Of a DNA stretch of 64,000 nt, positions 13,235-23,875 are shown one piece after another. A model generated the notes under the pieces. The model worked only from the letters and a program-made list of their open reading frames with translations. It made no database searches and had not been told where the DNA came from. The DNA is from Aquilaria yunnanensis. Taxonomy: Eukaryota > Streptophyta > Magnoliopsida > Malvales > Thymelaeaceae. The position numbers and the translations under genes are program-made. Within the stretch, counting starts at the first letter, position 1; each line of letters opens with the position of its first letter. The DNA lies in contig CM077600.1 in the NCBI GenBank assembly GCA_039654915.1, positions 72,053,992 to 72,117,991 of the forward strand. The letters run 5' to 3'.

Positions 13235-13690
13235 CTACCAATTTGACCTACGATTTTCCTACACTTCTGTAGGAAAACTGTAGCAAAGTTTCCTACGGTT
13301 TTCTTACGAAAAATATGAAATGCATGAAAAGCGTAGGAAACTAAAAAATAGAATTTCCCACCAGTAATTGGTTTCCCGCCTTCCTTCCTACGAATTTCCT
13401 ACGGTTTTGCTACTTTATTTCCTACGCTTTTATGACATCTACTTTTCCTACAGTTTTACTACTTAACTGAAATATTAACTCAAAACCGTTGGATAACGCG
13501 CTACCCTAGGTGATTATGGTCCTACATCTTTCCTACGATTTTTTAAATGTATGAAAACCGTCTGTCATTTCCTACAATTTTTTGACATACTTTAAGTATT
13601 AACTCAAAACCGTCGCACATCACATTGCCCTAGATAATATGTTCCTACATCTTTCCTACGATTATTAATTACTAACTTAAAACCATCGGA
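13235..13690. repeat. Internal copy of the subterminal repeat array
   Basis: The same 'tcctacggtttt' core as at the ends of the element recurs here about 4 kb from either end, upstream of the second gene. Two head-to-tail copies of a roughly 105-base unit sit at about 13450-13660, sharing 'attaactcaaaaccgt' and 'tcctacatctttcctacga'. No CACTA terminus is nearby, so it is not the end of a nested element. Confidence 0.8.
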
Positions 13691-13702
13691 CAGAGGGAAT
13701 AT

Positions 13703-13703
<1 letters not shown>

Positions 13704-13763
<60 letters not shown>
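13704..13763. repeat. (TA)n microsatellite
   Basis: About 30 uninterrupted TA units between the internal array and the 3' end of the transposase gene. Confidence 0.95.
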
Positions 13764-13765
<2 letters not shown>

Positions 13766-14135
13766 AATTTATAATGTGCTTATATATGAACTAATTACTA
13801 TATATATATGGTTGGAAGTTAATTATTTAACTTTTTTTAGTTGATGAATAAATGAAAATATTTATATTTGGAAATTAAATATATAGATTTAATGTATATG
13901 GTCAAATTGAATCTCCCAAATTTATCAACATTATTATTATTTTTTTAATAGCATGCAATAATTTTTTGTGAGAAAAAAAATGTATATTTTCATTTCAACA
14001 ACACAGGTAATTAGATATGTGATGATTAAATTTCATAATTTTTTTTTCTTTTCTATCCAAAACATAAATGCATTCAAAGTAATTATATTACGATTTCAAA
14101 TAAAACATGCAGATGTTTTGAAAAATTACACTTAA

Positions 14136-17100
14136 TCAAACATGCTCGCCTTCATCTGACTCTAAACTATCCAGCGATGCTTCATCATCTGATGTATCCC
14201 CATCGGCTTGTGTGACCTCGATGTTCTGATCCATGTGTTGCACGATTTCAGGATAACATGTTGTATCAACAAGTATGTTAATCTCATCAAGGCCAATGCC
14301 ATCAGTTGTTACCATTGGTATTTCACTTAAAATCACTTCTTGGAACGGCTCATCTGTGGTTTCGAACTGACATGTTTGCTCATGAGACATTTCCTCATTG
14401 TCCTCAGATCGAATACTAAAATTATTCGATGAACAATCGATGAAAGCTCGTGGCTTCATCTTAACCACCGGCCACCACTGATGAAGAGCCTTGTTAGGGT
14501 ACTCACAGTAGTAAACTTGTTGAGCCTGTGTCGCAAAGATAAACAGCTCAGGTGGTGATAATCTTGACTTCCATTTAATGTCAACAACACCAGTACGTGG
14601 GCAACTTCGAACACCACGTGTCGGATCAAACCAAGTACATTTGAACAGCGCCATGACTTCATTCCCACTCCCATGGTACTCAATACGTATAATCTCATCA
14701 ATAAGGCCATAAAAATCATACCCACTGGATCCCCATGTCTCACCCTTCATGCAAACACCATAATTCTGTGCCGTTTTGTCTTTGCCATAGGATTGTGTGT
14801 GAAAATGAAAACCATTCACAATACATCCATTGTATGAAATGACCACTCGAATAGGACCACGGGCTAATTGTACAATACGAGGATCTAATTTATTATTGAA
14901 ATGGTTAACCTGAAAATATAAAGTTAATATAATAACATAATTGCACAGTATATTCAAACAGAACACAATTAGGAACATAAAAATTACTACGCCATGAAAC
15001 TTACGTATGATGAGAACCATTCGGTCAAATGTTGATCTCGATAACTTTGTAATTCACTTTCACCTAATTGGGGAAATCTTGTTGATATATAAGAGTCAAA
15101 GTGCCTGAAATGATAACTAGTCAATAATGAATTAAAGCAATTAGTTTGATATAAAAACCCTTACAGTTGTTTACATATATGTCACCTGACAATCGGTATA
15201 ATCTCATTGCAGTTGCGCAAAGTGTAGATATGCATTTGATGTTTCTCAGTGGGATCAAGTAAGCGTTGTCGCCCGCAGTTGGGTATGTTATGACATCTTG
15301 TATTGAAGATAGATAACAATTGACCCTCGACATCAGCCACAGGAATAGCAATATCATCATTTCGTGGGACCCTGTTTAACCATGTAGGAATATTTACTTC
15401 AAAGTAATGACTGCATTAGTCTGCCAAGTTAAAAAAAATGTAACAATTAATGACATATAATATGCGAAAATTATTGACATATAATATATGAAAATTATTG
15501 ACAGAAATATGAATGGAAATTAAAAAATTACCTTTCAAATGGATACATCCATCGAAATTGAACTGGACCACACAACTTTGCCTCATGAGGGAGGTGGATA
15601 ACAAGATGTTCCATCGAATCAAAAAAGGCAGGAGTGAATTTCTTTTTTAGCTTACATATGGTAACCACTATATTCCGCTCCAACTGTTGTATGTCATCAA
15701 ATCGAATCCTACTTGTACATAAGGTTCTGGAAAATGAACAAAACTCAGAAATCGTCTCTCATATAGGACCTGACATATACCGACGTAATGCAATAGGAAG
15801 CAACCTCTACATTAACACATGACAATAGTGACTCTTAAAGTTATAGAATGTACCGTCACTCAAGTTAACCGTACGGCCCAAATTCCAGGCATACCCATCA
15901 GGCATCTTTATCGTTCTCAGCCACAGAGTAACATCTCTTATATGTTCCCGACTCAGCGTATAATATGCTTTTGGTTTTACACATTTCCTCCTAATATTTC
16001 GTAAATGTAGTTCACGCCGCATATTTTTTAACTCCTGAAGCGAAAGGCGAGAATTGGAATTATCTTTTGTTTTCCCACGTATATCCATAACAATATTAAA
16101 AATATTCTCGAAACAATTTTTTTCAATATGCATGACGTCCAAATTATGGCGAACAAGCAAATGCTTCCAGTATGGTAATTCCCATAATATACTCCGCTTT
16201 AACTAATTATACCACTCTCCAAACCCCGCAACTCAATGTTTATCATATGAAAAGCCAAATGGAGGAAAACAATACCCAGCCAACATAGCATGTATTTCCT
16301 CACCTGACTTATATGGAGTAGCGACAGCACTAACCGTTTTCCCTGGGATGAACGTTACATTCGAACGGAATGTGTGATTATGCGGTAAAAAAACCCTGTG
16401 ACAATCAAACCAACATGGTTTTCTGCATTTCTTCAACATAAATGTGTCAATTTCATCCATGCAATATGGGCACGCAAGCTTACCATGGGTACTCCAACCT
16501 GAAAGGTTTCCTAGTGTAGGAAAATCATTAATTGTCCATAATAAACATGCATTCATAAGAAAATTTTATTGTCGATAACTGTCCCATGTAACAACCCCTT
16601 CTGACCATAAAGTTTTCAGCTCTTCAATCAATGGTCATAAAAATACATCAATGTTGCGTCCTGGTGCTCTAGGACCAGGAATTAGGAGAGTCATAAAGAT
16701 GAATGGTTCTTTCATACACAGTTTTGGCGGAAGATTGTAAACAACTATAAAGATTGGCCATATCGTGTATGTTCCACCAACAACATTATTCAGGTTAAAT
16801 CCATCGGTACACAATCCGAGCCTAACATTTCTAATTTCATCAGTGAATGATGGGAATGTTCGATCTACGTGACACCACGCTTCAGACTGACATGGATGAC
16901 CCATACTTCCATCATTGCATGATTTATTATAAGCATGCCAAGTCATGTGAGTCGCTGTTTTTGATGACATGTACAAGCGCTTCAACCTGCTTGTTATTGG
17001 TAGATATTGTAACAATTTTTTGGGAATCAACGTCTTTCTTCTGGAGGTTACTCTTTCTTTATATCTACTGCTTCCACATTCACGACAATGTGTTAATTTC

Positions 17101-17924
17101 TCATCTTCCCGATAGAATAGCATACAGTTATTCTCACATGCATGAATTTTTATATATGGCAACCCAAGTCCTTTTGTGAGTTATTTCGCATCATATAGGG
17201 TGGATGGGAGTCTATTACTTTCAGGTAACATTTCTTTCATAAGCTCCAGTACTCTATCGAAACAACGATCTGTCATATTAAACTCACTTTTGCAACTTAA
17301 CAATTGGGTCATTGCAGACAATTGTGTTTGTTTAGTGCACCCATCCCATAACGGTGCATTTGCATCATCCAACAAATTATAAAATTGTTGTGCGGTTGGA
17401 TTAGGTAACCCCTCTCTCATTTCAGACACATCGAACACATTCTCATTATTATCACTGTCATTATCAGCTTCTTCGATATTAGTATCGATAAACTTTTCAT
17501 CTACCAATATTCTTTCACTATTTCCAGATCCTACATTCGATGATAACGGACCCATTGATTCACATACCATCTGTTCATACGCATTTACACTACTTGATTC
17601 TCCACTTATCCCTTCATATAACTACGATGGAAAATAGCTACGGGCCATACTGAAATTGTGCAGATTGCTATCATATTGTTCATTGTGACAGTGTCATATG
17701 TAATAGTTTGGCGTAAATCCATATCGAAACAAATGCTCTCTCACTTTCAGCTCTATTATATAAAATCTGTTATTACATTTACGACAAGGGCATTTACTCA
17801 TTTCTGACTCCTTCACACTAAATGCAAACTGTAAAAACTCATTAACACTAGCCATAAATGCAGAATTCATATATCCATCTGTATCTGTCCTTTGGTACAT
17901 CCACTCCCGTCCATTAGTAGCCAT
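14136..17924 (-). pseudogene. CACTA transposase (TnpD / tnp2 family), broken
   Basis: Minus-strand gene starting at 17924 (MATNGREWMYQRTDTDGYMN). Domains in order: transposase-associated N-terminal domain with the CPCRKCNNR zinc-ligand motif (17924-17694); tnp2 transposase core (about 17570-15810, with HACENNCMLF, LCTDGFNL, LLWTINDFP, GNLSGWSTHGKLACPYC, NLDVMHIEKNCFEN); DUF4218 (about 15806-15541, FFDSMEHLVIHLPHEAKLCG); and DUF4216 (within 14911-14448). An acidic tail follows to 14136. Plausible introns with GT/AG borders separate the last exons, for example 14912-15005. At least nine in-frame stops interrupt the core, at 17694, 17622, 17181, 16635, 16566, 16233, 16203, 15807 and 15759 (lowest base of each). 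An active protein of this family cuts the CACTA ends; this copy cannot make one. Confidence 0.92.
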
Positions 17925-18102
17925 TTTTGTTCCCTTGTAAAATAGACAGTAAAAACCCTCAACATAAATACGTAATATATTTATTACATTTCATATAATA
18001 TAAATATAATGAAAATGTAAATGAATTACTTATATATGTCATACATACATGTCAACCTTCCATAACTAAACTACCTACTCCATTAAGGTAAGGGCCCTAC
18101 TC

Positions 18103-18333
18103 CATTGAAAGTTGTATAAGCAATAAACCATTTTAACTGTTCCATGTTAGTAGCTTTTTAAGGAAATTTCGGCAGCATTTCCCTTCAGTACCCGTTCACA
18201 GTGTTTCTCAATAATATCAACTTATTGAGAAACACACGACGGGAACAATTTGGGAAATGCTAAACCAAATTTCACAAACTGCTACTTCGACAGGAACACA
18301 TTAACTGAAATACTGCTTATACAAGTTTCAACT
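18103..18333 (-). repeat. 230-bp foldback in the 5' leader of the transposase gene
   Basis: The two arms (about 18103-18214 and 18222-18333) pair along their whole length with small mismatches and bulges. The 14 bp next to the 7-base loop are perfect (gtgtttctcaataa with ttattgagaaacac). It lies between the candidate TATA box at 18758 and the start codon at 17924, probably in a leader intron: a GT donor at about 18668 and an AG near 17935 are visible. A transcript would fold into a long hairpin of the kind that gives small RNAs. Confidence 0.75.
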
Positions 18334-18757
18334 GTCCAACTTGGATAATCAATGATTATGTTAATTACAAATATAACTTAATCCAATACATTTTGTTTAC
18401 CAACAATCTGAATCAGACCAATATTATATTTGTCATCAACATAATCATGGATGAAGAATCTAAGGTATAAATAAATACTTATTATGCAACTACATGCTGT
18501 GATAAGTCAGCTACCTAAAACAACATAAGTATATCTTATAAAAAATAAATAATTACCATTTAAATCACTAACCACTAAAGTCAGCTACCTAAAACAACAT
18601 AAGTATATCTTATAACAAATAAATAATTAACAGTTAAATCACTAATCTATAAATTAATTTTAAATACCTTTATTGAGCTGAAGAAGATGTTGAAGCGGAA
18701 GTGAAAATGGATGTAGAAATTGTAGCTGGGACGAGCTGGAGAAGAGGGGGTGGGAGG

Positions 18758-18765
18758 TATTTATA
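18758..18765 (-). promoter_or_regulatory. Candidate TATA box of the CACTA transposase gene
   Basis: TATAAATA on the minus strand, just inside the right subterminal array and upstream of the transposase leader. The spacing and position fit the core promoter of a CACTA element. Confidence 0.55.
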
Positions 18766-18789
18766 AGCAAAATCTGTAGCAATATCGTA

Positions 18790-19250
18790 GGTATATATGA
18801 AAAGTTAAACTGCAAGAATAGTGTAGGAAATTTGTAGTAACTAACGTCAAAAAATTGTAGGAAAAAGAAATTGTAGGAAAATTGAATGATTAAACTTCCT
18901 ACATTTTTAAGACACCCACTCTTTTTTTGTCTCAAAACCGTAGAAAAAAAAAATGCAGGAAAACCGTCGGATACTTTTTTGTCTAAAAAACGTAGGAAAA
19001 AAAATGCAGGAAAAGCGTCGGATAATGTATCCGACGCTTTTCCTACATATGTGGTCCCTACCCATTTATTTCGCATCAAAACCGTCGGACGAATTGGCGC
19101 CATTATTTCCCGCCATCTTACTCTGACATTTGTCCTACGCTTTTTTGTGTCAGAAATTTATTGAATGAAAACCGTCGGACATAATATTTTGTCCGACGGT
19201 TTTCCTGCGAATAATTTTCCTACGTTTTTTTCGTAGGAAATTGTCGTAAC
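18790..19250. repeat. CACTA subterminal repeat array, right end
   Basis: Many copies of 'tcctacg.tttt' and its complement 'aaaaccgtcgga', in both orientations, up to the CACTA tip. They are dense directly upstream of the candidate transposase promoter. Confidence 0.85.
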
Positions 19251-20089
19251 AAATAATCTTCATCCTTGTAGTGCCAAACTATTCAAAAAATTCAAATATT
19301 TCAAAAAAATATGAGACGAAAGAAGTACTATAACTTCTAAAACCTAATTATTCTTATCTCTCTATCACCGTTTCACTAATTTTTTTCCATAGCTCTCGTT
19401 TATTCGCTCTACAATGCAAAACAGATCAACAGAATATAAGAAACTTATTCATATATATTAAATCATAAATTTTCTAAAATCTTTGCTGACTATATATTTT
19501 ATGTTAATTTAAGTTAAAATCAGGTCTTATCAAGTTTAGTCATCGGATCAGGTCAGGTTCGGGCTCGGGTTTTCTCAAGTTTTACTTTAATCAGATTCGG
19601 GTCAAGTCAAGTTGGGTATAGTCGGATTTAGGTCATTGATTTTTTTGGTCAAATCAAATTAGGTCGGTCTTAAGTTCGGATGGGTCAAATTAAGTTTTTT
19701 GATCATGTCAAATTTTGTCATCCCTAATTGCATATAAGCTGAATTTGATTCTTTTTTTTTTCTTAACAAAAAATGGTGCATTGAAAAGCTCCATGTTCCT
19801 CCGTTTTGACATTTGAAGACGTGCCTTTGCCATGTTCCTCTGTTTTGACATTTGAAAGAACAAAAAAATGATGTGCCTTTTCCATATCCTCTGTTTCTCT
19901 GCCCTTGGAGGACCACAAAGAGCTCAATGCATGTTTTTTGTGAAATTGAAGACGTGCAGATGGTGAATTGAAGACTTTCAAGTGCTATGCCAACTCTATT
20001 TTATCTATGTGCAAAAAATAAATTAATCTTTTTACCGTGGTCATTATGTAAATCAAAATGCCCACAGCGAAGTGCGGGTTTATCACTAG

Positions 20090-21060
20090 TATACATGAAA
20101 GTCAAAGGGAGCAAGGAGAAGGGGACAGATGACCCTCAGCTAATGGGCTAAGCCCACTTTGAGTCCTTACAATTTTTTGTTTGCTTTGCCTTGAGTGCCT
20201 TTTTTTTCAAAATTGTAGTTATGTATAGCTAGAATCATGACATGTGTCATTTAGTTTCTGCCTTAACCCCAATATAAGGCCTAAACATGTTTTTTTTTAT
20301 TTCTCTTGGACAACCAAAGTTACCAAACATTTCAGAGCTACAATTACATCCATTTAAAAAACCTTAGGTATTTGCATTTATTTATTTATTTATTGTCATT
20401 TAACTCTTTCTCACTTTTCTATTTGGTACGGTATATAAGGAAGCTAAAGTTGGATATTTTTTCTGTTCAAGTTTCAAGTTTTACATGGTCTTGCATGAAA
20501 GAAAAAAAATCTAGGGCAAACAAGACATCAAACTTTTATTTTTTATTTTAACCCCGGTAAAAGACATCAACATGTTCGTTTTTTGCATTTAATTCCCAAG
20601 TATTGCAAAGTTGCAGTTTATGGTGCAAATAACCCCTGGGCTGGGCTAAGCCCGTGCGTGGCGGCAAACCAGGTCGAACCAATAGTTCAGTATCATTATT
20701 TCTCGAGTTTAATATGTTTTTCAACGGAATATGTTCTCCAGAAGAGAAATGCCCTAAAGCCCCTTTGATTTACATTTACCTTTCATGTAAACTCCTACCT
20801 TTTGGTTATACCTGCCAAGCCAACAAATATGTGCTTTAAATATTTAGGTACAACTTACCTCCTGAGTTACATTAGTTAGTTTCATGTAATTACTACAAAC
20901 AGTATGTACTTCTAAAACTCTTTAGTATAATTAATTATCTGTACAATTGCAAGACTATTTCTGCAATCATCGATTATATACTATCTTCATGTCTTAACTA
21001 CAATTTTTTATACCCTCATTTAAGCAACACCCACAGCGAAGCGCGTGGACAATGATTGGT
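20090..21060 (+). mobile_element. Second Helitron-like remnant, head to tail with the first
   Basis: Directly after the CTAG end of the first element the sequence reads TATACATGAAAGTCAAAGG, resembling the inner part of a Helitron 5' end. About 960 bp later the hairpin motif ccacagcgaagcgcgtgg (21031-21048) nearly repeats the 3' hairpin of the first element, but the CTAG end is degenerate. The palindrome tgggctaagccca occurs at about 20143, and a longer gggctaagccc run recurs near 20645. Tandem Helitrons are known in plants; this one is a remnant at best. Confidence 0.4.
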
Positions 21061-21656
21061 GACCCAATGAAACAAAATTTGCTCCTCCCTGTTTATTGTT
21101 TTGGACAAAGCAATGTCTTTCAACAGCCACTAAATGCACATAAAATTGCAGTTATTTCTGAATGAAATTGGTGTCCTAGCCTTGGACTGGCGCTTAGTTG
21201 TTGTTCTTAGGATACTATTGTGATGTTCGACACTTATACTCTAAATCACGTAATTCTTTTTTTTGTTTTTTATGCTGCTTCCGCTATCATTCTTAGAACA
21301 TTTCTCCCGCTCTCGATCCCATTTCCCACTACTGCTCTTGAGACACTTTTTGACTTAGCTTATACTCCATACTAGCTAATAATGTGGACGTTAGGGATTT
21401 GTTTAGATTTAGACATATGTAACTTGAACAGTGAAGTTTGTTCCGTCGAACAAGGGAATGCATCTGAGATTCTAGGGATGTAAGTTCAACCCACAACCCA
21501 ATTTTGTTGTGAAAAAAAAAAACTGTTTGGTTTGGTTGTAAACCCGACTAACCCACCTAACCCCAATTTTTCCCCAGCCCAACCCCTCACTCTCCCAGGC
21601 TCAACCCAATTCACACTACGCTCCATCATTCCTACTGCCCTAACCCTTTTCCAAAT
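21061..21656. other. Non-coding stretch with a hAT-like left end
   Basis: A TAGGGATGTAAG start at 21473, followed by 'aacccaacccaa' type subterminal sequence, looks like the left end of a hAT element. No matching right end was found. Nothing else is recognised. Confidence 0.3.
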
Positions 21657-23531
21657 GGCTTAAATGCGCAATTCGTCCCTCAAGTTTGGTGACTTGTATG
21701 TGTTAGTCCCTAAAATGTGACTCATCGTCACTTAGTCCTTTTCTTTGATAATTGTTGCTACTTGGTCCTTGAGTGGATGGAAAGTCTGACGTCGTGACTT
21801 CCATAGCTGACCTCGAACAAATACTCAACTCCCTTGACTTACAAGCGTTAACATAATTTACAATTATACTATGGCGTACACGTCAGGCTAGGGGTTTCTC
21901 GCCCCTTTAACCCTTCTATATATATATATATATATATATAATAGTGAAAAGTATAAATAATAACTCAAATAGTAAGAGAAGTAAAAAACAATACTGATTT
22001 TTAAATATTTTATGTAAAATTTATACCTAATATTAATATATTAGCTTTAGTTTTTTACTTACAGTTGAATTAGTTTTTTTATGTTCTTATTGCTACGTCA
22101 GTTAAATGACTTGTTAAAGTCAAATTGGAATTAATTTAGAATGTGAAGAAAAAATAAGCAGATATATTGGCTCACATATAAAAGCCATATAATTTATTTT
22201 TTGGGCATATAAAATCAAAATAGAGAGATATAACAAAACAGTAAGAAAAAGAATAACTTCCGACAGTAGAGAATCATGAAGTATGAAGTAGCAATGTTTT
22301 TTTTCTTTTTTTACTTGTATGTTATCTATTTTCTCTAGTGGGTTTAATAATAATTTTTTTGTTCATTTAAAGAGTGCATAATTCTTACTGCTGCACTTGA
22401 TTAAAAAGAGTGTCGTTGCTGCTATAATATTTTTTGCAAGTTAAAACCTGTAATTACAACTTCTTCATTCACCAATCCGTCCATCACATAATTTATGATA
22501 CTTACTTTTTTAATTTTTGTATTTCTTTATCTTTTTATTTTTTATTATTTGTTTCAGTTAATATCATACTAGAATCACTACATGACTATGGATATTGAAA
22601 TTAGTAAATTTCAGTATTTTTAATTGGCTCTAACTATAATTTTAGTTTATTTTTTCTATAATTTGAATGAAGTTATATATATATATATATATATTAAAAG
22701 TTTCTTTATCCCGCCACCCTCAACTTGAAATTTTAGCTCCGCTCTAATATCAGGAGATAAATTTAAACTATAAAGCCTACATATGCTGTTCCCACTATAT
22801 TGGCTGAAAACATCAAACCAATAATTAAAAAATGAGATTATTACAATTTGCACTTGAGGTTTAGATAAAATTATACTTTACTCCTCCTATTTCAAAACTA
22901 TAAACTTTGCCCCATGCCTTTTTAATACAGTCCAATTGCAACTTCTAAAATCTTAAGTTACATATTACGGTAACTATCTTTCAGTAATTTTAATCTATTT
23001 GTAATTTTTTTTACAGTTAATGGACATTTTAAATAATCATTTTTTTCTTTCTATACTTCTTTTAGTTTTTGAAACAACATTTTTTAAATTTCAATTAATT
23101 GTAAAAAAATTACTATATAGATTAAAATTATTTGAAGATAACTACTATACAGTCTAAATTAAGATTTCAGAAGTTGCTGTCAGACTGTATAAAAATGGAA
23201 GGGGAAAGTGTATATTTTTAAAATAAGAGGGGCAAAGTGTAATTTCACATATACCTTAGCACACAAATTGTAATTAAACCTAAAAAAAATTATTGGCCGA
23301 AAACATCAAACCAGTAGTTAAAAAATTATTGACATTTTCTTCCACCTCGGCATAACTCCTGCCAAACTTTTCCACATCAGCTATGGAAGTTATGGCATCA
23401 GACTTTCCATCCAGTCAAGGACCAAGTCACAACAATTATAAAAAAAAAAAAAGGAATAAGTGCCAACTCACACTTTAGGGATTAACTTGTGCAAGTCACC
23501 AAACTTGATAGATGAATTGCTTATTTAAGCC
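21657..23531. mobile_element. Mutator-like element with long inverted ends (1.9 kb)
   Basis: The ends GGCTTAAATGCGCAATTCGT and the complement of the right end (GGGCTTAAATAAGCAATTC) match. The arms stay similar over about 180 bp and include 'ggatggaaagtctga' in both. The 9-bp flanks tttccaaat (21648-21656) and cttccaaat (23532-23540) agree at 8 positions. No transposase is present. A second foldback element is nested inside (22833-23280). Confidence 0.78.
22833..23280. mobile_element. Foldback MITE nested in the Mutator-like element
   Basis: Inverted arms carry 'ttacaatttg' and 'actttgcccc' type blocks at both ends. The same arm sequence forms the ends of the element at 29195-30441, so they are one family. 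It is flanked on both sides by a similar direct repeat of about 33 bases (22800-22832 and 23294-23326). Confidence 0.6.
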
Positions 23532-23540
23532 CTTCCAAAT

Positions 23541-23875
23541 CCCAAATTCAAAATTGCTCTCTTCCTCCGCCTGCCGCCCTTTGCTCTTCACCTTCGCCAT
23601 TTAGAGCAAGCACGTCACTCGTCTCCTTGTCGCCGTCCGGCATCTATCATTGCCTTGCCTCACTCTTCTTCAGCCTTCGGCTGACAATAGTTCACCACGC
23701 CTGCAAACATCACCCGTTGCCTCGCCTTAGCTCTTCTTTGGTCTCCTCCAGACTCCGATCCTCCTTTCCTTCTCGCCCTAGCCGCTTAGTTCTTCTCTGC
23801 CTTTCCTTCTTTGTCACTATTATGTGGATTTGTGTTGTTGTAAGAGATTTAAGTTAGTTTCAGTCTATAAGAAAG
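23541..23875. other. Non-coding stretch, CT-rich
   Basis: CT-rich, GC-richer than its neighbours and coding-like in one frame (a short Ser/Arg/Leu-rich ORF at 23627-23857), but no family is recognised. Confidence 0.3.

Larger units (their letters stand above)
9775..19273 (-). mobile_element. CACTA (En/Spm-type) element with both ends and two dead genes
   Basis: The element starts CACTACAAGAAAA and ends ...CCTTGTAGTG, and the 3-bp flanks are CCA on both sides (9772-9774 and 19274-19276), which is diagnostic of CACTA transposons. Both ends carry dense 'TCCTACGGTTTT' type subterminal repeats. Two minus-strand genes lie inside: the tnp2-type transposase (14136-17924) and a Transposase_24-type gene (10472-12485). 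Both carry stops, so this copy could only move with proteins from elsewhere. Orientation is given by its genes. Confidence 0.93.
8970..19726. mobile_element. Non-autonomous hAT element, split by the CACTA element
   Basis: Ends are TAGGAATGG... at the left and ...TGTCATCCCTA at the right, inverted relative to each other. Directly outside lie 8-bp flanks attgcaca (8962-8969) and attgcata (19727-19734), a 7/8 match. Subterminal regions carry many 'gggtcaggt' and 'tcaagt' motifs, as in other plant hAT elements. Without the CACTA insertion it is about 1.26 kb and has no transposase. Confidence 0.75.
2924..20089 (+). mobile_element. Helitron-like element, heavily interrupted
   Basis: The right end has the three marks of a Helitron 3' terminus. 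A short GC-rich hairpin (cccacagcgaagtgcggg, 20061-20078) is followed about 7 bases later by the terminal CTAG at 20086-20089, and then by T. The proposed left end at about 2924 is TCTATATATATATACTAAAAG preceded by A, fitting insertion between A and T. Removing the nested elements (3287-6976 and 8970-19726) leaves about 2.7 kb and no Rep/helicase gene, so it would be non-autonomous. The 3' end is well supported. Pairing with this 5' end is an inference, because AT-rich TC starts are common. Confidence 0.5.

Noticed and set aside
13235..13690. End of a second, nested CACTA element
   Set aside because: No CACTA/TAGTG terminus or 3-bp duplication lies next to the internal array, so it is treated as part of the one element.
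21473..21656. Left end of a larger hAT element enclosing 21657-25021
   Set aside because: The TAGGGATG start is convincing, but no CATCCCTA-type right end with matching 8-bp flank was found.
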